Made by a program: the position numbers and the translations under genes
Origin: Ruminococcaceae bacterium UBA1417
GTDB lineage: Bacteria; Bacillota; Clostridia; Oscillospirales; Acutalibacteraceae
Length of the DNA stretch: 64,000 bases
Direction: 5' to 3'
Assembly (NCBI GenBank): GCA_002305575.1
Contig: DBPP01000004.1
Coordinates: 156 to 64,155, forward strand
Shown: piece by piece, positions 18,537-26,688 of the stretch
Position numbering within the stretch: the stretch's first letter is position 1
Layout: the number at the start of each line of letters is the position of its first letter
Notes under the pieces: model-generated
Database searches by the model: none
What the model saw: only the letters and a program-made list of their open reading frames with translations
What the model was told of the DNA's origin: nothing

Positions 18537-19718
18537 TTATACCGCAGCACCCGGCGCACGGGCGCTGAAAAACCAGCTGAGAAGATATTCCAAAGCCGAT
18601 CGGAACGTAATGGCCTGCACGTCTTCAGCCGCCGTAATCGGGACCTCCTGAACAGTCTCTTCGCCGTACACAATGCGGATTTTCCCGACTTGTTGCCCCG
18701 CTTGCACCGGCGCGTCGATCCGCTCGGGCAGCTCTACCACAGCCTGCGGCGCCGTTTCACCGGAAACTGCCGTCAGCACGCCGGCCGGCGCGGCCGCCTC
18801 AAGTCGCACCATATCACGCATACCGCCGGAGACCGCCATCTGGGGCAGCTCCGGCAGCTCCGGCGCTGTAATTTTCCAGTTTGCAAATCCGTAATCGAGC
18901 AGGCTGGCCGCTGCTGAAAAGCGGTCGTTTGTATTGTCCGCGCCAAGCACGACGCCGATCAACGTCATGCCATTTCGTTCCGCCGCCGCGGAAATGCAGC
19001 TTCCCGCAGCGCTGGTTGTGCCGGTTTTGAGGCCCTTGATCCCGTTATACGTGCGGACAAGCTTGTTCGTATTGACAAGCTGTGTCTCGCCGTCGCGTAC
19101 ATAATCGATCCAGATTGTCGTGTAGTCGAAGATTTTTTCGTGTGCCATCAGGGCACGGCTCATGACCGCCACGTCGTATGCACTGGTCAGGTGACCGTCC
19201 TCGTCCAGCCCGTTGCAGTTTTTAAAGGTGGTGTCCGCCATGCCGAGCTCCGCCGCGCGCGCATTCATGCGCTCGACAAACGCTTCCTCCGTACCGGCAA
19301 CCGCTTCGGCCAACGCCACAGCCGCGTCATTGGCGCTCATGACGACACAGGCCTTGATGAGATCGTCAACGGACATCTGCTCGCCTTCCTTCAGCCAGAT
19401 ATCCGAGCCGCCCATGCCGGCCGCATGCGCCGAAGCCGTCAGCATATCGTCCATATGCAGCGCGCCGCTGTCGATCGCCTCAAACACGAGCAGCAACGTC
19501 ATGACTTTGGTGATGGACGCACACGGCCGCTGTGCGTGCGCGCTTTTTTCATAGAGCACCTCACCGGTTGAAAATTCCATCAGCACCGCCGCCGGTACGG
19601 GCAGGTCAAGCCCTTCGGCGGATACGTCCGGTGCGAGAGGAACCGCGACTCCGAAAATCAGCGCGGCGGTGAGCAGCACCGCGGCCACCCTTTTTTTCTT
19701 TCCCGTTCGAATGCGCAT
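18537..19718 (-). CDS. D-alanyl-D-alanine carboxypeptidase (penicillin-binding protein 5/DacF type)
   Basis: Exported serine peptidase that trims the terminal D-Ala from peptidoglycan stem peptides. A signal peptide (MRIRTGKKKR then a hydrophobic run, cleavage probably after DVSA at about 33) is followed by the transpeptidase-fold motifs SITK (68-71, nucleophilic Ser), SAND (SxN) and KTGTT. A C-terminal PBP5-type beta domain follows, and the last 20 residues (LEYLLSWFFSARAPGAA) could be a membrane anchor helix. Start chosen at the ATG preceding the basic signal-peptide head. Length 393 fits the family. Divergent from the sdpR-like gene. Confidence 0.93.
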   Translation of the reverse strand: MRIRTGKKKRVAAVLLTAALIFGVAVPLAPDVSAEGLDLPVPAAVLMEFSTGEVLYEKSAHAQRPCASITKVMTLLLVFEAIDSGALHMDDMLTASAHAAGMGGSDIWLKEGEQMSVDDLIKACVVMSANDAAVALAEAVAGTEEAFVERMNARAAELGMADTTFKNCNGLDEDGHLTSAYDVAVMSRALMAHEKIFDYTTIWIDYVRDGETQLVNTNKLVRTYNGIKGLKTGTTSAAGSCISAAAERNGMTLIGVVLGADNTNDRFSAAASLLDYGFANWKITAPELPELPQMAVSGGMRDMVRLEAAAPAGVLTAVSGETAPQAVVELPERIDAPVQAGQQVGKIRIVYGEETVQEVPITAAEDVQAITFRSALEYLLSWFFSARAPGAAV

Positions 19719-19824
19719 ACCCAGACCGTCCTTTCTTCCGGCGTTTTTCGCATAAACGCCCTTTGCACAAGCATATGCGCGCACCTTGCCGGTTCATGCC
19801 GGGATTCTTTGGCTTGACAGCATC

Positions 19825-19853
19825 TTGACAATATTTCGAATTTAAGCTATAAT
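19825..19853 (+). promoter_or_regulatory. Perfect-consensus promoter of the sdpR-sdpI pair
   Basis: TTGACA, 17 bases, TATAAT. A second TTGACA lies 11 bases upstream (19814). The spacer holds a short TTCGAA palindrome that could be an operator for the encoded repressor. Confidence 0.85.
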
Positions 19854-19893
19854 CAAAAATAGAAAATACAAGGATATTCAGGAGGTCGTGGCT

Positions 19894-20181
19894 ATGAACG
19901 ACGATTTTTTCCAGGCGCTTGCAAGTCCGTACCGGCGTGAAATCATCCGCCTTCTGAAATGGAAATCCCTGAGCGCCGGTGAGATCGCATCGCACTTCGA
20001 CATCTCCCAGCCCTCCGTTTCCCGCCATCTGGATATTTTGAAGCGCGCGGGCATCGTGACCGCAACGCGGCGCGCCAACCAGATTTTCTATGCGCTGAAC
20101 CTCTCCGTCCTACAGGAATTCCTGCTGGAAGCTGCAGCCTTATTCAGCCCGAAGGAGGAACTCGCCGATGAAAAAAACTGA
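19894..20181 (+). CDS. ArsR-family repressor, SdpR-like
   Basis: 95-residue winged-helix repressor. LSAGEIASHFDISQPSVSRHLDILKRAGIV (helix-turn-helix at about residues 26-55) is the classic ArsR/SdpR signature. No metal-binding cysteines are present, so it is not a metal sensor. In Bacillus subtilis SdpR is an autorepressor of sdpRI, inactivated when SdpI binds its toxin. The ATG is chosen because AGGAGG lies eight bases upstream; an in-frame GTG two codons earlier is too close to it. It overlaps the next gene by 14 bases. Confidence 0.88.
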   Translation: MNDDFFQALASPYRREIIRLLKWKSLSAGEIASHFDISQPSVSRHLDILKRAGIVTATRRANQIFYALNLSVLQEFLLEAAALFSPKEELADEKN

Positions 20182-20764
20182 TCCCCGTCTTCTCATCCTC
20201 TTTCTTTCCGTCCTCGCGCTCCTGTGCCCTCTCCTGTTCCCGCAGCCGCTGCTCTCGATTTTATTGCCGGCCGCCTGCCTGCTGGCCGCCGGTGTGGTTT
20301 TATACCGGAATCTCGGCCCACTGTCCGGCCTGCAGGATGATCACCCGAAAGTTGGCACTCTGCGTTTGGTCACCGCATTCAATTGCATGCTACTGCTGCT
20401 TTGCACCGTCTCTGCCGCGCTGCTTGCCACCGGTGCGATCCACCTTTCCGAACGCGACGAGCAGTATCTTGCGGCGGCAATCGTCTCCATCCTGATCCTG
20501 TTCATCGGAAATCTCGCGCCGAAGCTCCCCCGCACGGGGCATACCGGCCTGCGCTTGCCCTGGACCGTGGCAGATGACGACGCCTGGATCTGTGCGCACC
20601 GCATTCTCGGATACATTTCATTTCCACTGGCCTGTTTTTATCTCGCAGGGACTTTTGCGACAGGCTGCGTGGAACCCCTCACTGGTCTTGTCATGCTGCT
20701 CTGGATTGGCATTCCCGGCGCGCTGTCTTACCGCGTGTACCGGCAAAAATTCCCCCGGAAATAA
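20168..20764 (+). CDS. SdpI-family membrane protein (toxin immunity type)
   Basis: 198-residue integral membrane protein with six probable helices. The region GNLAPKLPRTGHTGLRLPWTVADDDAWICAHRILGY, described here in parts (GNLAPKLPR, GLRLPWT, WICAHRILG), is the SdpI-family core. The first half holds two hydrophobic hairpins. In Bacillus SdpI protects against the SdpC cannibalism peptide and signals to SdpR. No SdpC-like toxin or sdpAB maturation genes are visible nearby. Translation is coupled to the upstream repressor by a 14-base overlap. Confidence 0.85.
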   Translation: MKKTDPRLLILFLSVLALLCPLLFPQPLLSILLPAACLLAAGVVLYRNLGPLSGLQDDHPKVGTLRLVTAFNCMLLLLCTVSAALLATGAIHLSERDEQYLAAAIVSILILFIGNLAPKLPRTGHTGLRLPWTVADDDAWICAHRILGYISFPLACFYLAGTFATGCVEPLTGLVMLLWIGIPGALSYRVYRQKFPRK

Positions 20765-20801
20765 GGCGAACCCCCACGACAAATGGAAAGGAGGGATACG
20801 G

Positions 20802-21341
20802 ATGGGAACGGGGATCCTGCTCTGCGGCCTGAACGGCAGTGGAAAAAGCACGCTCGGCGCCGTTTTGGCCGACAGGCTGGGCTTTCATTTCATGGACAGC
20901 GAAGCGCTGTTCTTCGCGGCGTCGGATACGACATACGCCGCCCCGCGCAGCCGCACGGAAGCGGTGCAACGTCTGATGGATGAAATTCACACCCACGGCG
21001 ATTTTGTCCTCGCCGCTGTAACGGGCAATTATGGTCCCGAGGTTTCCGCACTATATCGCTGTGTCGTGCGTCTAGATGTCCCGCGAGAGATTCGACTGCA
21101 ACGCATACGGGCGCGTTCCATCCAGAAATTTGGGGACCGCGCACAGCCGGGCGGCGACCTGTATGAACGGGAGAAATCCTTTTGGGACATGGCTGCCTCG
21201 CGAACGGAATGCACGCTCGACGATTGGATCCAACGCCTGCACTGCCCGGTACTCCGGATCGATGGCACAATGCCCATCGACCAAAACGTTGCGTACCTTG
21301 TAACGCGCTTGCAGAAAATGCCGGGTATACTTGGCCGCTAA
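20802..21341 (+). CDS. P-loop nucleotide kinase-like protein
   Basis: 179-residue AAA/shikimate-kinase-like protein. Walker A GLNGSGKST (residues 9-17) is followed by FHFMDSEALFF, where the aspartate aligns with the substrate/metal site of small-molecule kinases, and an LDVPREIRLQRIRARS lid-like segment rich in arginine. The substrate is not evident. Start ATG follows AAAGGAGGG at six bases; a longer frame overlaps sdpI in another phase and is rejected. It follows sdpI by 37 bases and may share its promoter. Convergent with hisF. Confidence 0.75.
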   Translation: MGTGILLCGLNGSGKSTLGAVLADRLGFHFMDSEALFFAASDTTYAAPRSRTEAVQRLMDEIHTHGDFVLAAVTGNYGPEVSALYRCVVRLDVPREIRLQRIRARSIQKFGDRAQPGGDLYEREKSFWDMAASRTECTLDDWIQRLHCPVLRIDGTMPIDQNVAYLVTRLQKMPGILGR

Positions 21342-21361
21342 AAATACGGATCAGATAAAAT

Positions 21362-21398
21362 TTGAAAGAGCGCCGATCCTTTTTCAGGACCGGCGCTC
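21362..21398 (-). terminator. Terminator of hisHF (possibly bidirectional)
   Basis: GAGCGCCG / CGGCGCTC stem with extra ATCC/GGA pairing and a T-rich tail on the minus strand, between two convergent genes. Confidence 0.75.
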
Positions 21399-21415
21399 AC
21401 CATTTGGTTTCGATT

Positions 21416-22177
21416 TCAGTTTTGGCGTACGGGTATGCCGTTTTCAGCAAGATACGCCTTGAGCTCCGGGATGGAGATCTCCCGGAAATGGAACAGGGAT
21501 GCAGCCAGCACGGCGTCAGCCTTGCCCTGTGTAAAGGCGTCCAGAAAATGCTCGAGCCGTCCGGCGCCACCCGAAGCGATCACTGGTATGCCGACCGATT
21601 CGGATATGGCCCGTGTCAGTTCGAGATCATACCCTTCCTTTGTTCCGTCGCAATCCATACTGGTCAACAGAATTTCGCCCGCGCCGAGCCGCTCGACCTT
21701 CTTCGCCCACTCGAGCGCGTCGATACCCGTATCCACGCGGCCGCCGTTCAGATACAGCGTCCAGCCGCCGCCTGGCCGACGCTTGGCATCCATGGCGACA
21801 ACAACGCACTGGCTGCCAAACTTGTAGGCGGCTTCCTCAATGATCTGTGGATTTTTCAGCGCCGCGGAATTAACCGAGACCTTATCCGCACCGGCGCGCA
21901 AAATCGCCGTGAAATCCTCCACTGTCCGAATGCCGCCTCCAACCGTAAACGGAATAAAGATGCTGTTCGCCACACGCGACACGATGTCGATCATGATGTT
22001 GCGCGCATCCGAGGAAGCCGTGATGTCCAGCAAAACCAGCTCGTCCGCATTCTGACGGTCGTACTCCATGGCCGCTTCCACGGGGTCGCCTGCGTCGCGC
22101 AGGTTGACAAAATTGGTTCCCTTGACCACCCGTCCGTTTTTCAAATCAAGACAGGGAATAATCCGCTTCGCATACAT
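21416..22177 (-). CDS. hisF: Imidazole glycerol phosphate synthase subunit HisF
   Basis: Cyclase subunit of IGP synthase in histidine biosynthesis: uses ammonia from HisH to close the imidazole ring and release AICAR. TIM barrel of 253 residues with the catalytic aspartates in [14 protein letters not shown] (Asp 11) and [14 protein letters not shown] (about Asp 130), and phosphate-binding GGGIRTVED and ASGGAG. Its ATG overlaps the hisH stop by one base, so the two subunits are made in step. Confidence 0.98.
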   Translation of the reverse strand: MYAKRIIPCLDLKNGRVVKGTNFVNLRDAGDPVEAAMEYDRQNADELVLLDITASSDARNIMIDIVSRVANSIFIPFTVGGGIRTVEDFTAILRAGADKVSVNSAALKNPQIIEEAAYKFGSQCVVVAMDAKRRPGGGWTLYLNGGRVDTGIDALEWAKKVERLGAGEILLTSMDCDGTKEGYDLELTRAISESVGIPVIASGGAGRLEHFLDAFTQGKADAVLAASLFHFREISIPELKAYLAENGIPVRQN

Positions 22178-22803
22178 CAGCCTCGTCCTCCTTCCCCGGC
22201 CATCGCGGCAAAATTGCGCAGCAGCTCAATGCCCACCGCGCCGCTTTTTTCCGGATGGAACTGGCAGGCCAGCAAATTGTCCTTCTGTACAGCCGCGTGA
22301 ATCGTCACACCGTATTCCGTCGTAGCGGAAACAATGTCCTCGTCTTCGGCGCGCAAATAATACGAATGCACGAAATAGACGTACGGCTCAGCCGGAATGC
22401 GGGCAAAGAGCCCGCGCGTGCGCCGGATATTCAGAGAATTCCAGCCCATATGCGGAATTTTGAGGCCGTCGCCCGCCGGAATGCGGACGATTTTTCCGCG
22501 CAGCAATCCCAGGCCGGCCACACCCGGCGATTCCTCACTGCTCTCAAACAAAATCTGCAAACCAAGGCAAATGCCGAGGAACGGTCTGCCCGATGCGATG
22601 AACGCGCGGATGGGCGCTTCCAGCCCGCGCGCACGCAGCGCCTGCATAGCGTCTCCAAACGAGCCGACGCCCGGCAGCACGGCGGCATCTGCCGCGAGCA
22701 GTACTTCCGGGTCCCGTGTGACCGTCACCTGACAGCCGATGTGCGCAAGCGCCTTTTCCACACTGCGGATGTTGCCCGCGCCGTAATCAATTATGGCGAT
22801 CAT
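22177..22803 (-). CDS. hisH: Imidazole glycerol phosphate synthase subunit HisH (glutaminase)
   Basis: Class I glutamine amidotransferase that supplies ammonia to HisF. 208 residues; oxyanion strand [10 protein letters not shown], nucleophile Cys 79 in FLGICLGLQ, and the His-Glu pair in CQFHPEKSG near the C-terminus. First gene of a two-gene transcript with its own consensus promoter. The other his genes are not in the window. Confidence 0.98.
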   Translation of the reverse strand: MIAIIDYGAGNIRSVEKALAHIGCQVTVTRDPEVLLAADAAVLPGVGSFGDAMQALRARGLEAPIRAFIASGRPFLGICLGLQILFESSEESPGVAGLGLLRGKIVRIPAGDGLKIPHMGWNSLNIRRTRGLFARIPAEPYVYFVHSYYLRAEDEDIVSATTEYGVTIHAAVQKDNLLACQFHPEKSGAVGIELLRNFAAMAGEGGRG

Positions 22804-22840
22804 CGGTGTACACCTTCCTTTCTGAATTTAGCACGCTACC

Positions 22841-22869
22841 ATAATACCACGACAGCTTAACTTTGTCAA
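22841..22869 (-). promoter_or_regulatory. Promoter of hisHF
   Basis: TTGACA, 17 bases, TATTAT on the minus strand, just downstream of the glpK terminator. Confidence 0.85.
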
Positions 22870-22882
22870 ATACTTTTGTTAA

Positions 22883-22914
22883 CCGAAAAGCCGCGCCGCA
22901 TTGGCGGCACGGCT
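22883..22914 (-). terminator. Terminator of glpK
   Basis: AGCCGTGCCGC / GCGGCGCGGCT stem with a four-base loop and a short T tail, five bases after the glpK stop. Confidence 0.85.
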
Positions 22915-22918
22915 GCAT

Positions 22919-24421
22919 TTATTCCGCATTGGCCCAATCGAGGCTGCGCGTCACCGCCTTATGCCAGCGGCGGACAGCCGTTTCCTCCTCACCGGGCTGA
23001 ATCTGCGGCACATAGGCGTGGCCGAGTTTCCAAATGGTGGAAAGCTCTTCGAGCGAATCCCACACGCCGACCGCAAGGCCGGCCAGCATGGCGGAGCCAA
23101 GCGCCGTCGTTTCGAGGCAGACCGGCTGGCGTACGGCGCAGTGCAGAATGTCCGACTGATACTGCATGAGGAAGCGGCTGCGCGACGCACCGCCATCCAC
23201 GCGCAGTTCGGAGATCTGCACGCCGCTGCCGGCTTCCATAGCCCGAAAAAGATCGAGGCTTTCATACGCGATGGCCTCGAGAACAGCGCGGCACAAATGC
23301 GCCTTCGAGGTGCCGCGCGTCACACCCAGCAGCGCGCCGCGCGCATACATATCCCAGTACGGCGCACCAAGGCCCGTGAACGCGGGCACAAACACGGCGC
23401 CACCCGTATCCGGCACTGTTTCGGCGAGCTGATCGGCTTCCTGCGGCGACCGGATAAGCCCGAGCTCATCGCGCAGCCATTTGATCGCGGAGCCGGCGTT
23501 AAAGGCGCTGCCCTCCAGCGCATAGGTGACCGTATCACCGATCTGCCACCCCACGGTGGTGATCAGCCCCTGATCGGAAAAGACCGGCGTCTCACCCGTA
23601 TTCATCAGCACAAAGCAGCCCGTGCCGTATGTATTCTTCGCCATGCCGCGTTCGAAACAGCACTGCCCGAACAACGCCGCGTGCTGATCGCCCGCGATGC
23701 CCGCAATCGGGATCTCCCGCCCGAGCACGGACGGCGCGCACATGCCGACAATACCGGAGGAAGGCACGATCTTCGGCAGCGCGTCGCGCGGGATTCCGAA
23801 GATTTCGAGCATCTTTTCGTCCCAGTCCAGCTTCTGTATATCGAAAAGCATCGTGCGCGACGCGTTGGACACGTCAGTCACAAAGCTTTTGCCCTCGGTC
23901 AGCGAAAAAATCAGCCATGTATCGATCGTGCCGAAGCGCAGGCGCCCCTGCCGCGCCAGCTCCCCGGCGCGCGGCACGTTATCGAGGATCCATTTCATTT
24001 TCGTGCCGGAAAAGTAGGGGTCAATGATCAGACCGGTCGTGCGGTGAATATAATCCTCCAATCCCTGCGCCTTGAGCCACTCGCATTCCGGCGCGGTACG
24101 ACGGCACTGCCAGACAATCGCATTGCACACCGGGATGCCGGACTCGGCGTCCCAGGCAACGGTGGTCTCCCGCTGGTTCGTGATGCTGATCGCCGCGATA
24201 TCCTCCGCCGTGATCCCGGCCTCGTGCACAGCCTGCCGCATCGCGTAGAGCTGCGTCTGCAAAATCTCCACCGCGTCATGCTCGACATAGCCGGGCTCTG
24301 GATAGATTTGCTGGAACTCGCGCTGGCCCATACCGGCCACACCGCCCAGCGCGTCGAAGAGCACCGCGCGCGAGCTGGTCGTTCCCTGATCGAGCGAAAG
24401 AATATACTTGCCGACTTTCAT
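22919..24421 (-). CDS. glpK: Glycerol kinase
   Basis: Phosphorylates glycerol to sn-glycerol-3-phosphate; also feeds PlsY. 500 residues of the FGGY family. LSLDQGTTSSRAVLFD (9-24) is the ATP-binding opening; NQRETTVAWD, WILDNV, GDQHAALFGQ and the FGGY signature GTGCFVLMNTG...  are present, as is AGSAIKWLRDELG. The HPr-type phosphorylation histidine loop of enterococcal GlpK cannot be judged by eye. It lies 46 bases after the unknown gene at 24468, with no terminator between, so it may belong to the same transcript. No glpF or glpD is adjacent. Confidence 0.97.
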   Translation of the reverse strand: MKVGKYILSLDQGTTSSRAVLFDALGGVAGMGQREFQQIYPEPGYVEHDAVEILQTQLYAMRQAVHEAGITAEDIAAISITNQRETTVAWDAESGIPVCNAIVWQCRRTAPECEWLKAQGLEDYIHRTTGLIIDPYFSGTKMKWILDNVPRAGELARQGRLRFGTIDTWLIFSLTEGKSFVTDVSNASRTMLFDIQKLDWDEKMLEIFGIPRDALPKIVPSSGIVGMCAPSVLGREIPIAGIAGDQHAALFGQCCFERGMAKNTYGTGCFVLMNTGETPVFSDQGLITTVGWQIGDTVTYALEGSAFNAGSAIKWLRDELGLIRSPQEADQLAETVPDTGGAVFVPAFTGLGAPYWDMYARGALLGVTRGTSKAHLCRAVLEAIAYESLDLFRAMEAGSGVQISELRVDGGASRSRFLMQYQSDILHCAVRQPVCLETTALGSAMLAGLAVGVWDSLEELSTIWKLGHAYVPQIQPGEEETAVRRWHKAVTRSLDWANAE

Positions 24422-24467
24422 GGTTTCCCTACCCCCTGTTTTCGAAGTATTCCAGACCCTTACCGTT

Positions 24468-24986
24468 TCACAGGCGGAACCAGTTCAGGAATTTTTCCTT
24501 CTTATCCTCCTGCTCCCGCGTGTTGCGGATGATCTTATACCGAACCACCCATTTCGGATCAATGTATTCGAGAATCGCCTGCGGCACCTTGTATTTATGC
24601 AGCGGGCGCTGGTTTTTCAAATCAGCAATCAAGCGCTGGTGCGTTATGGAGTTCGCATCCTTGGTACCGACTATGATGGTGTTGTAATCCTTGCGGCTTG
24701 TAAACTTGAAATTGCTCATAAAATCGACCCAGACGGAATACTCCGTCAGCCGGACATATTCCTTTGGCACATTGAGCCGGATGCGCACAGCGCCCGAAAC
24801 ACGTCCGCCGGTATTCTGCTTGCGTCCGTGCACGACGCCAAAAATAGGGCACTCGCAATGGAGATTCAACATATCGATCAGCGCCGCGTACTCCCCTTTG
24901 AAGGAGATGCTGGGCTTCGCCCAGTAAACCTCCCCGCTCTGCAGAATTCGCATAACCGCACTCGACTGATACGTGTCTATAATCAT
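24468..24986 (-). CDS. Protein of unknown function beside an ADP-ribosylglycohydrolase
   Basis: 172-residue soluble protein without signal or membrane segment. It begins IIDTYQSSAVMRILQSGEVYWAKPS, then EYAALIDMLNLHCECPIFGVVHG, and later VRLTEYSVWVDFMSNFKF; the tail is charged (NTREQEDKKEKFLNWFRL). The opening (a TYQS/..IL..GE layout) recalls DUF3841-type proteins, but I cannot assign it with confidence. It is co-directional with and 59 bases after the ADP-ribosylglycohydrolase gene and 46 bases before glpK. Possible roles include an ADP-ribosyltransferase-like partner; nothing in the sequence proves it. Confidence 0.7.
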   Translation of the reverse strand: MIIDTYQSSAVMRILQSGEVYWAKPSISFKGEYAALIDMLNLHCECPIFGVVHGRKQNTGGRVSGAVRIRLNVPKEYVRLTEYSVWVDFMSNFKFTSRKDYNTIIVGTKDANSITHQRLIADLKNQRPLHKYKVPQAILEYIDPKWVVRYKIIRNTREQEDKKEKFLNWFRL

Positions 24987-25045
24987 CTATGTGACCATCC
25001 CTTCTGTTTCCCGTTTGATTTAGGTGTGTTGTACAGAACCCGGTC

Positions 25046-25831
25046 TTACCGAACCGCCCACTCATAGAGGAATCGGTCGAATTCTCCCAGTTCATTCGGT
25101 TGGATCAGATATTGCTTCAAGAGCTCCTGCGCGTTTGGCACCGTCTTCCTATAGTATGCTTCCGCTATGCCTCCAGCGATACAGGCGACCGTGTCCGTAT
25201 CGCACTTCACACTGAATACATTGCGGATGCAGCTCTCCCAATCCTCGCTTTCGAGAAAGCAACGGAACGCAAGCGGCATGGTCCCCGCCGCCGTGGCATC
25301 AAACTTTCCCTTGGGCCGATACGCCCAAAGCGGTTTATGCACCGGATATTCAAATTCCTTTCCAAAATAACGCGTCAGCTCTTTTTTGCGCTCTCCCTGT
25401 AGCGCCAGAAAAATCAGGCCAGCTGTTGCCACTGCCGCTTTGACACCCTCGATGTGGTTGTGCGTGCACATGGCGCTTTCTTTAGCCGCTTCTTCCACTT
25501 CTTCGAGGTTTTTGAAATGGTAGGCGATGTAGCTGACGCGCATGGCCGCACCGTTGCCAAAACTGCCGTAACCCGTCTCACTGTGTCCATCCAACCATTT
25601 CTGAAACAATGTGCCGTATCCCACGCGCCGGTACATCCGTCCGAGTTTGCCATACGCCTTCGCATAAGATATGTCGTTCAAAAGCGCGTATTTTGTCGCA
25701 ATGGTCATCACGGTGTCATCCGTATATGCGCAGCCGCTGCCGAACAGGCTGACCGTCCTGTGATCAAATCCGGCCGGTTTGCTGAATTCAAACCGGGAAC
25801 CGGCTATATCCCCTAAAATTGCGCCGTACAT
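25046..25831 (-). CDS. ADP-ribosylglycohydrolase family protein
   Basis: 261-residue all-helical hydrolase of the DraG/ARH family, which removes ADP-ribose from proteins or small molecules using two Mg ions. Metal-binding motifs are seen at both ends: YTDDTVMT (36-43) and CDTDTVACIAGGIAEAYY (about 217-234). The N-terminal GAILGDIAGSRFE is also typical. First gene of an apparent unit with the unknown 172-residue protein and perhaps glpK. A TACAAT -10-like box lies at 25864-25869 without a convincing -35. Nitrogenase-regulation function (DraG) is unlikely, since no nif enzymes are present. Confidence 0.9.
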   Translation of the reverse strand: MYGAILGDIAGSRFEFSKPAGFDHRTVSLFGSGCAYTDDTVMTIATKYALLNDISYAKAYGKLGRMYRRVGYGTLFQKWLDGHSETGYGSFGNGAAMRVSYIAYHFKNLEEVEEAAKESAMCTHNHIEGVKAAVATAGLIFLALQGERKKELTRYFGKEFEYPVHKPLWAYRPKGKFDATAAGTMPLAFRCFLESEDWESCIRNVFSVKCDTDTVACIAGGIAEAYYRKTVPNAQELLKQYLIQPNELGEFDRFLYEWAVR

Positions 25832-25919
25832 TCCAAGAGCTCCTTGTCTGGTATATTGGTTTCATTGTAGCATATCTTCCTATACTTTTCCACCTGTTTT
25901 TGAGAACTTTTGCATTCTT

Positions 25920-25948
25920 TTGACTTTTTCCGAAAAATGCGGTATGCT
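25920..25948 (+). promoter_or_regulatory. Promoter of the lipoprotein gene
   Basis: TTGACT, 17 bases, TATGCT, about 70 bases ahead of the ATG. Confidence 0.7.
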
Positions 25949-26019
25949 ATACGAATAAGGATTCCACCCGAAAGGCGATCTACGCGTCCCACGCCGGACG
26001 CAGAAAGGATGCACGTCTT

Positions 26020-26673
26020 ATGACACGCTTTGCCCGAAAAACCGGAGCGCTTCTGCTGAGCGTTCTGCTGCTTCTGCCCACCGCCGGATGCCGTACCGCC
26101 GAATCGCCTGAAAGCAGCGCCATGGCCTCCGCCGCACCGGAGGATGTTGTAAGCCGGCCAATTTCCGTGACCTTTTCACGAGCGGTGCTCCGCCAGACCG
26201 GCCTTGATCCCGCCGCTACAGCGCGCAAACTCGGTCTGAGCAACGTGTCGGACAACAGCGACGGTTCCTGCACCGTGCTGATGACCGCCGAGGAGCAGGC
26301 GGCGGCGTGCGCCGCACTGCGGAAAAGCCTCGACGCACAGCTTGCGGCATTGCCGGAAAGCGGCTCATGGCCTTTTCTCGATGCAGTCGAGCTCAACGAC
26401 GCCTGCACAGACGTCACGCTTCACAGCGATGCCGAACGCTACAGCGCCGAACGCGACCGGACTATAGCCCAGGCCATATATATCCCCGCGCTCCTCTACA
26501 CGGTCTTCAACGGCGGCAATGCGGACTTCACGCTACATTTCACCGTACTTGACGGCAGAACCGTGCTGGATACCTTTGATTATCCCGCGACGGATCAGGC
26601 CGCGACGGACGCCGGGGAAAGCGAAAGCGGCGCTTCCGAATCGGAAGACACCGCCAGATCAAACGCCGATTGA
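26020..26673 (+). CDS. Putative secreted lipoprotein of unknown function
   Basis: 217 residues. A basic head (MTRFARK), a hydrophobic run and the lipobox LPTAGC (cysteine at about residue 24) mark a signal-peptidase-II lipoprotein anchored on the outer face of the membrane. The mature part has no recognised domain; the C-terminus is an acidic, Ser/Glu-rich tail (AGESESGASESEDTARSNAD). Start ATG follows AGAAAGGATG. It converges with the MATE gene, with only 15 bases between stops, too little for separate terminators. Confidence 0.75.
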   Translation: MTRFARKTGALLLSVLLLLPTAGCRTAESPESSAMASAAPEDVVSRPISVTFSRAVLRQTGLDPAATARKLGLSNVSDNSDGSCTVLMTAEEQAAACAALRKSLDAQLAALPESGSWPFLDAVELNDACTDVTLHSDAERYSAERDRTIAQAIYIPALLYTVFNGGNADFTLHFTVLDGRTVLDTFDYPATDQAATDAGESESGASESEDTARSNAD

Positions 26674-26688
26674 TTTTTCTGAAAACTT

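Noticed and set aside
22901..24532. 543-codon plus-strand open frame opposite glpK
   Set aside because: Antisense shadow of a full-length glycerol kinase.
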